Shown here: positions 38,508 to 42,348 of the stretch, piece by piece
How positions within the stretch are numbered: position 1 is the first letter of the stretch
Layout of the letters: the number at the start of each line of letters is the position of its first letter
Assembly: GCA_004402895.1 (NCBI GenBank)
Contig: SORT01000012.1
Location: 1-42,348, forward strand
Source: Fidelibacterota bacterium MT.SAG.3
GTDB lineage: Bacteria; Fidelibacterota; SORT01
Length of the DNA: 42,348 bases
Direction: 5' to 3'
Translations under genes and position numbers: made by a program
Notes under the pieces: generated by a model
The model's database searches: none
Seen by the model: the letters and a program-made list of their open reading frames with translations, nothing else
Told to the model about the DNA's origin: nothing

Positions 38508-40880
38508 ATGAAACCGTTAAAATATTTAGTGACTTTATTATTGATTACTATGATTTCAAACTTAAATGCACAGGAAAAAGGTGACATCAAAGGAATAGTG
38601 ATTGATAAAATAACCAAGCAGCCACTCCCGGGAACAAACGTTATGGTGATCGGAACAAAAAAAGGAGCAGCTACGGATATTGATGGTGTCTTTTTCATAA
38701 AAAATCTTGAGGAAGATATTTATAAGATAAAAATTAATTTCATTGGCTATCAGAGTTATATTGAGACTGAAGTTAGAGTTATCCGGAATAAAACTACCTA
38801 TATTGAAGAAATTGAATTGATTCAATCCGTTATCTCAACGGAGGGTGTATCAGTAACTGTAGGTACTTTTCAAGTGGATAGACGAGCGCCTGTTTCTAAT
38901 TATACCTATTCCAGAGAGGAAATCAGGCGCAGCCCGGGGGCAGCTGGCGACATTTTCAGAGCATTGGGAACCTTGCCCGGTGTCAGCAGTTCCGGGGGTG
39001 AATTTTCTGCTTTCTCGGTTCGTGGCGGCAGCCCGAAAGAAAATATTATTCTCATAGATAACATTCCATTTGATAAAGTATCACATTTTAACGGTGGCAG
39101 CGAAGAACAGGATAAACAGGGGGGAAGATTCAGTATTTTTGCGCCGAATCTGATTGAAGAAGCAAATTTCCAGGCAGGGGGATTTTCTGTGAAGTATGGC
39201 GGGAAAAATGCAGCCTTTCTTGATTTAAAAATCAAAGAAGGGAACAATGAGAATATGACACTTGATGGACGGCTTGACGTGCTCGGATGGGAACTAAATT
39301 ATGACGGGCCAAGTCAATTTCATAGGAACACAAGTATAGTAATTTCTGCCAGACATCAGGATTTCACAAGAATTCTTGAATTGATCGGTCAGGAGGAATT
39401 TGGATCCCCAAGGTTTACAGATATTATTATTAAAACTACGACCAATATCAATCCGAGAAATAAAATCTCTTTTCTTGGAATTTTTGCCCCCGAAAAATTT
39501 GACAGGACTACTACCGATGTTTTTGAAAGCGACAATTTTGCTTCAATAGACCTTACAGATTTGGATGAGGGAAAAACTTTGATCGGTTTAAATTGGAGAA
39601 TACTAACAGGGAAATCGAGCTTTATGAAAAATTCATTCTATTATAGAGGAAATAATCGATTAGTTACTATTGGTCGCGCGAATCCAATAATTAACGGGAC
39701 GCTTCCTCAATCAGAAAAGGATATTCATAAAAAATACACCGTTAGGCAAGATTACAGCGAGATTGAATTTGGGATAAAAAATGATTTTACTTTCGCACCC
39801 AATAGCCAATCGACAATTATTGCCGGGGTTGAAATTAGTCATACAAATTATGATTACAAAAGAACACAATTCGGATTGGATACACTTTACGTTTTTGATC
39901 AGGATGATTTCAGACCCGACCCGTCTCAAAAATTTATTGTCAGCAGCCCTGACTTTGTCAATTTTGAGTTTGATGAGTCTAAGATCAATTTGGCTTCCTA
40001 CGCGGAGTACTCATGGACACCGAGAGAAAAAATTTCATTTAACACCGGTATCCGGTATGAATATAATGAATTTAATAAAAAAAATTATTTCTCACCGAGA
40101 TTAAGTGCAAAGTATCTGTTGAATGAGAGAACTATACTAAATTTTGCGACCGGGATTTATTATCAAGTATATAAACTGGATGTTTTTAATGCGGGCAAAG
40201 CAAATATCATACTGAAGAATGAAAGGGCATATCATTATGTGTTTGGCTTGGTGAGATACTTAAGAGACGATTTGAAGTTAACGACAGAAAGTTATTATAA
40301 ACACCTTGACGATTTAATTGTCACCAATGATCGTACAAGTGGGATCATGTCAAATACTGGAGATGGATGGGCAGCCGGAATTGATTTGAGCCTCATCAAA
40401 AGATTTGTCGGAAAGTTTTACGGTCAGATTAGCTACTCATATGCAAAAAGTGAAAGAGACGACAATTATGGTGATGGTTCATATCCCTCCGATTTTAACC
40501 AACCTCACATCTTTAATATACTGGGCGGATACGAGATTAACAAAAAATGGTCAATGGCGGCAAAATGGAAATATGCGACAGGTCGTCCCAAAGACTCATA
40601 CTTAGTACACGAAAATATTTTCAACGACTCCAATCTTTATAGATTTTCAAAGGAAATCATATCGAATAACACTGACCGGTTACCTGATTTCCACTCTTTT
40701 AATATCAGAGTTGACTATAGAAGCCAATTCAAGCATTTTGCTTTAGTCAGCTTTATAGATGTTGTCAATATTTACAATTACTTGAATGTAAATGAAGATC
40801 GGTTTTTAGAAATTACAGGAGGCGAAGACCATCGAGGATTGCGAATTCTTCCTACCGCCGGAATGAAAATTGAGTTTTAG
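38508..40880 (+). CDS. TonB-dependent outer-membrane receptor with CarboxypepD_reg-like domain
   Basis: 790 residues. A signal peptide (MKPLKYLVTLLLITMISNLN, cleavage after AQ) is followed by a beta-sandwich carboxypeptidase-regulatory-like domain (GDIKGIVIDKITKQPLPGTN, about 26-112). Next is a plug domain (SPGAAGDIFRALGTLPGVSS, then FSVRGGSPKENIILIDNIPF, about 135-240) and a long beta-barrel rich in aromatic strands, which ends in GMKIEF. This layout is typical of Bacteroidota-like receptors for siderophores, vitamins or other large solutes. The ATG has AAGGA upstream. The substrate is unknown; a MarR operator precedes the gene. Confidence 0.93.
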   Translation: MKPLKYLVTLLLITMISNLNAQEKGDIKGIVIDKITKQPLPGTNVMVIGTKKGAATDIDGVFFIKNLEEDIYKIKINFIGYQSYIETEVRVIRNKTTYIEEIELIQSVISTEGVSVTVGTFQVDRRAPVSNYTYSREEIRRSPGAAGDIFRALGTLPGVSSSGGEFSAFSVRGGSPKENIILIDNIPFDKVSHFNGGSEEQDKQGGRFSIFAPNLIEEANFQAGGFSVKYGGKNAAFLDLKIKEGNNENMTLDGRLDVLGWELNYDGPSQFHRNTSIVISARHQDFTRILELIGQEEFGSPRFTDIIIKTTTNINPRNKISFLGIFAPEKFDRTTTDVFESDNFASIDLTDLDEGKTLIGLNWRILTGKSSFMKNSFYYRGNNRLVTIGRANPIINGTLPQSEKDIHKKYTVRQDYSEIEFGIKNDFTFAPNSQSTIIAGVEISHTNYDYKRTQFGLDTLYVFDQDDFRPDPSQKFIVSSPDFVNFEFDESKINLASYAEYSWTPREKISFNTGIRYEYNEFNKKNYFSPRLSAKYLLNERTILNFATGIYYQVYKLDVFNAGKANIILKNERAYHYVFGLVRYLRDDLKLTTESYYKHLDDLIVTNDRTSGIMSNTGDGWAAGIDLSLIKRFVGKFYGQISYSYAKSERDDNYGDGSYPSDFNQPHIFNILGGYEINKKWSMAAKWKYATGRPKDSYLVHENIFNDSNLYRFSKEIISNNTDRLPDFHSFNIRVDYRSQFKHFALVSFIDVVNIYNYLNVNEDRFLEITGGEDHRGLRILPTAGMKIEF

Positions 40881-41118
40881 TGAAACTGGAACGAAATTAT
40901 ACTATTTAGATTTAAAACAGAAAAAATTAGTATGCCCGATGTGACTTCCCGCTTTTAGCGGGACAAAATCCCGCCGCCAGTGGGGCGACACATAACCTAT
41001 GGCTTAGAAAGACTATTAGATACATTACTCATCAATAACTTACAGAAAGTGGGACGCAGTAGGGACAATATTCTACTCTAATTTTTGGTAGATTAGTTCT
41101 CGAAGGCAAATATAAACA

Positions 41119-41153
41119 GTCCCAAAAACGGTCGTTTATGAGACACATTATTT
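41119..41153. repeat. Partial GGGAC-family repeat
   Basis: GTCCCAAAAACGGTCGTTTA then TGAGACACATTA, matching the last third of the units at 31060, 33914 and 37331. It is the last of this family seen in the window. 40881-41118 contains a GCGGGA/TCCCGC hairpin (40957-40974) but no gene. Confidence 0.65.
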
Positions 41154-41162
41154 AGTGATCAA

Positions 41163-41287
41163 AACTCACCACATTACCTGCCAAACTCACGACATTAGTA
41201 GCTGAATTAATGCAAAACTCACGATATAACCTGAGAAATGTAGTGAGTTTATATGATTGGATATATAAGACATCTTAAATATCCAAT
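41163..41287. repeat. Composite repeat copy 3 with ATTGGATATATAAGA palindrome
   Basis: 41163-41250 aligns with the iterated part of 17043-17128 and 20846-20932: three direct ACTCAC-like motifs (CTCACCACATTACCTG, CTCACGACATTAG, CTCACGATATAAC) and one inverted (ATGTAGTGAGTTT). It is followed at 41255-41287 by ATTGGATATATAAGA and its inverse TCTTAAATATCCAAT, a palindrome like the one at 8310-8350. This may mark the right end of the mobile region. Confidence 0.7.
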
Positions 41288-41355
41288 TAGGGTTTAAAAT
41301 AAGGTTATTGGATAGGATTGGATATGGATTTGTGTCCAGTATTGATAACAATTAA

Positions 41356-41574
41356 TCCTTCAAAAATTCTCAGCTGCGCTTTACCGGCTCGAGAGGCAAT
41401 TTTGCTAATGAAATAGAAAATTATTTAACTGAAAATGAGATATTACGAATCAAAATATTAAACTTATCAATATTAAATAGTGAATCATCGAATCAATTAA
41501 ACCAAAAACGCAGTAACGTGAGTACATACGAAAATTTGTTTGATGTAATTTCTGCCGAAGTTGTTCGACCTTAG
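41356..41574 (+). pseudogene. Possible coding remnant without start codon
   Basis: 72 codons are open between two stops (QLRFTGSRGNFANEIENYLT, then ENEILRIKILNLSILN), with helical, protein-like composition but no ATG, GTG or TTG in frame. It may be the tail of a gene cut by recombination at the nearby repeats. No family was recognised. Chance openness in AT-rich DNA cannot be excluded. Confidence 0.25.
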
Positions 41575-41656
41575 CCCTCACCATATTGGGCAATCTACTA
41601 GTAGCGGCAATATCCGAGCGGCATTATCTTGAGTATCAAATAGATATTCCCTGTAC

Positions 41657-42348
41657 TCACCTAGAATAATTCTCTACCCGGACCGGTCTCTCTTCCTGGA
41701 GAGATTGTTTCGCAGCAAGGCCAATTATTACCGGAATAAGGCCATCGCGTCCTGTTACGGGTACTTGTCGGTCTTCTCGTATGACCCGGATAAATTCATC
41801 AATTTCTGCTTGGTACGACTCTTTGTAGCGCTCAAGGAAGAAATCCATTGGCTTATCCGACATGACACCTTGTGAGGTTTTCAGAACTGATTGAAAGTGA
41901 GTTCTGTTCTCTGTGGATATACTACCCTTGGACCCGAATACCTCCACACGCTGATCAAAACCATAGACAGCCTGTCGACTGTTATGTATAAGCGCCATTG
42001 TTCCGTCTTCAAGTTTCAGAGTGGTTATGGCAGTATCGATATCCCCACTCTTGCCCATTGAAGGATCTATCAATACTGCGCCGGCTGAATAAACTTCTTC
42101 TACTTCACTTCCTGACAAATAACGCACTATATCAAAATCGTGGATGGTCGTATCTAAGAATATACCGCCGGATGTTGCAAGATATTCCGCGGGCGGGAGC
42201 ACCGGATCAAGGTTTGTGATCCTTATTAAATAATTTCGGCCAGTCTCTCCAGAGTCGATGGCTTGTTTTAGTCGTACCATGTCCGGGTCGAAGCGGCGAT
42301 TGAATCCCATCTGCAGTTTGACTCCTTGTTGTTCGACCACTCTGAGAG
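41657..42348 (-). CDS. Gfo/Idh/MocA-family oxidoreductase (inositol 2-dehydrogenase-like), C-terminal part
   Basis: The gene is cut by the right edge, so the N-terminal Rossmann domain is outside. The visible part starts in the middle of the protein: QMGFNRRFDPDMVRLKQAID, then GGIFLDTTIHDFDIVRYLSG with the catalytic D-x-x-x-H pattern (DTTIHDFD) of inositol and sugar dehydrogenases. The C-terminal part (YQAEIDEFIRVIREDR ... PVTGRDGLIPVIIGLAAKQS) is typical of IolG-like enzymes. It oxidises myo-inositol or a related polyol or sugar with NAD(P). Nothing in the window tells the exact substrate. Confidence 0.88.
   Translation of the reverse strand, partial: LRVVEQQGVKLQMGFNRRFDPDMVRLKQAIDSGETGRNYLIRITNLDPVLPPAEYLATSGGIFLDTTIHDFDIVRYLSGSEVEEVYSAGAVLIDPSMGKSGDIDTAITTLKLEDGTMALIHNSRQAVYGFDQRVEVFGSKGSISTENRTHFQSVLKTSQGVMSDKPMDFFLERYKESYQAEIDEFIRVIREDRQVPVTGRDGLIPVIIGLAAKQSLQEERPVRVENYSR

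Noticed and set aside
40957-40974. GCGGGA/TCCCGC hairpin after the TonB receptor as a tRNA T-arm
   Set aside because: The loop does not fit TTCRANY and no tRNA parts surround it; at most it is a short hairpin or terminator.
41362-41396. A tRNA D-arm-like string on the minus strand (GAGCCGGTAAAGCGCAG)
   Set aside because: There is no matching acceptor, anticodon or T-arm around it; an open coding frame on the plus strand explains it equally well.
4291-42348. A second copy of the tRNA-Phe 3' end that would mark the far end of the element
   Set aside because: By eye I found no repeat of the T-arm and acceptor sequence of tRNA-Phe anywhere in the window; it may be outside or degraded, so no right end is claimed for that core.

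Overview
The window (42.3 kb, AT-rich) looks like a chromosomal segment of a Gram-negative bacterium of the Bacteroidota/Marinimicrobia (FCB) type. This is inferred from an aerobic cytochrome oxidase operon, a TonB-dependent receptor with an N-terminal carboxypeptidase-regulatory-like domain, and two long class III cyclase-TolB-like-TPR proteins. No rRNA or other marker fixes the taxonomy.

Layout. (1) 1-3560, minus strand: the core operon coxB-coxA-ctaA-ctaB (subunits II and I, heme A synthase, start of heme O synthase). (2) 4218-8480: an intact tRNA-Phe gene followed by an integrative element with a tyrosine integrase, two Xis/MerR-like HTH proteins and a PriL-like iron-sulfur primase-subunit protein with a winged helix. 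It ends at a palindrome and the 3' half of a tRNA-Arg gene. The DNA following both tRNA sequences carries the same two sequence blocks at identical spacing, which look like integrase arm sites. (3) 8803-14024, minus strand: a five-gene restriction-modification operon (NgoFVII-like PLD nuclease, Z1 ATPase, C5 methyltransferase, Vsr, HNH nuclease). (4) 14.1-21.8 kb: gene modules separated by a structured repeat family: a Cas4-like nuclease with small genes and an ankyrin protein; a PD-(D/E)XK protein overlapping a beta-CASP metallo-beta-lactamase followed by phage-type small genes; and a lone nuclease-fold protein. (5) 21.8-26.2 kb, minus strand: phage-derived transcription genes (a sigma factor and a frameshifted, C-terminally incomplete RNA polymerase beta-like protein) and a serine recombinase. 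(6) 26.3-41.1 kb: host-like modules (DUF4440/SnoaL proteins, two cyclases, an XRE/membrane/dehydrogenase/SGNH/methyltransferase set, and MarR plus a TonB receptor). Most are separated by a second dispersed repeat family. (7) 41.2-42.3 kb: a third copy of the first repeat, a palindrome like the one at 8.3 kb, and a truncated Gfo/Idh/MocA oxidoreductase.

How it may work together (inference): the tRNA-Phe locus appears to be an integration hotspot holding nested or tandem elements, with defence and phage genes carried as modules between recombinogenic repeats. The best candidates for something undescribed are the overlapping nuclease/beta-CASP pair inside a repeat-bounded module, the element-borne RNA polymerase beta fragment with its nearby sigma factor, and the twin attachment sites. 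No database search was possible, so family assignments rest on motifs read by eye.
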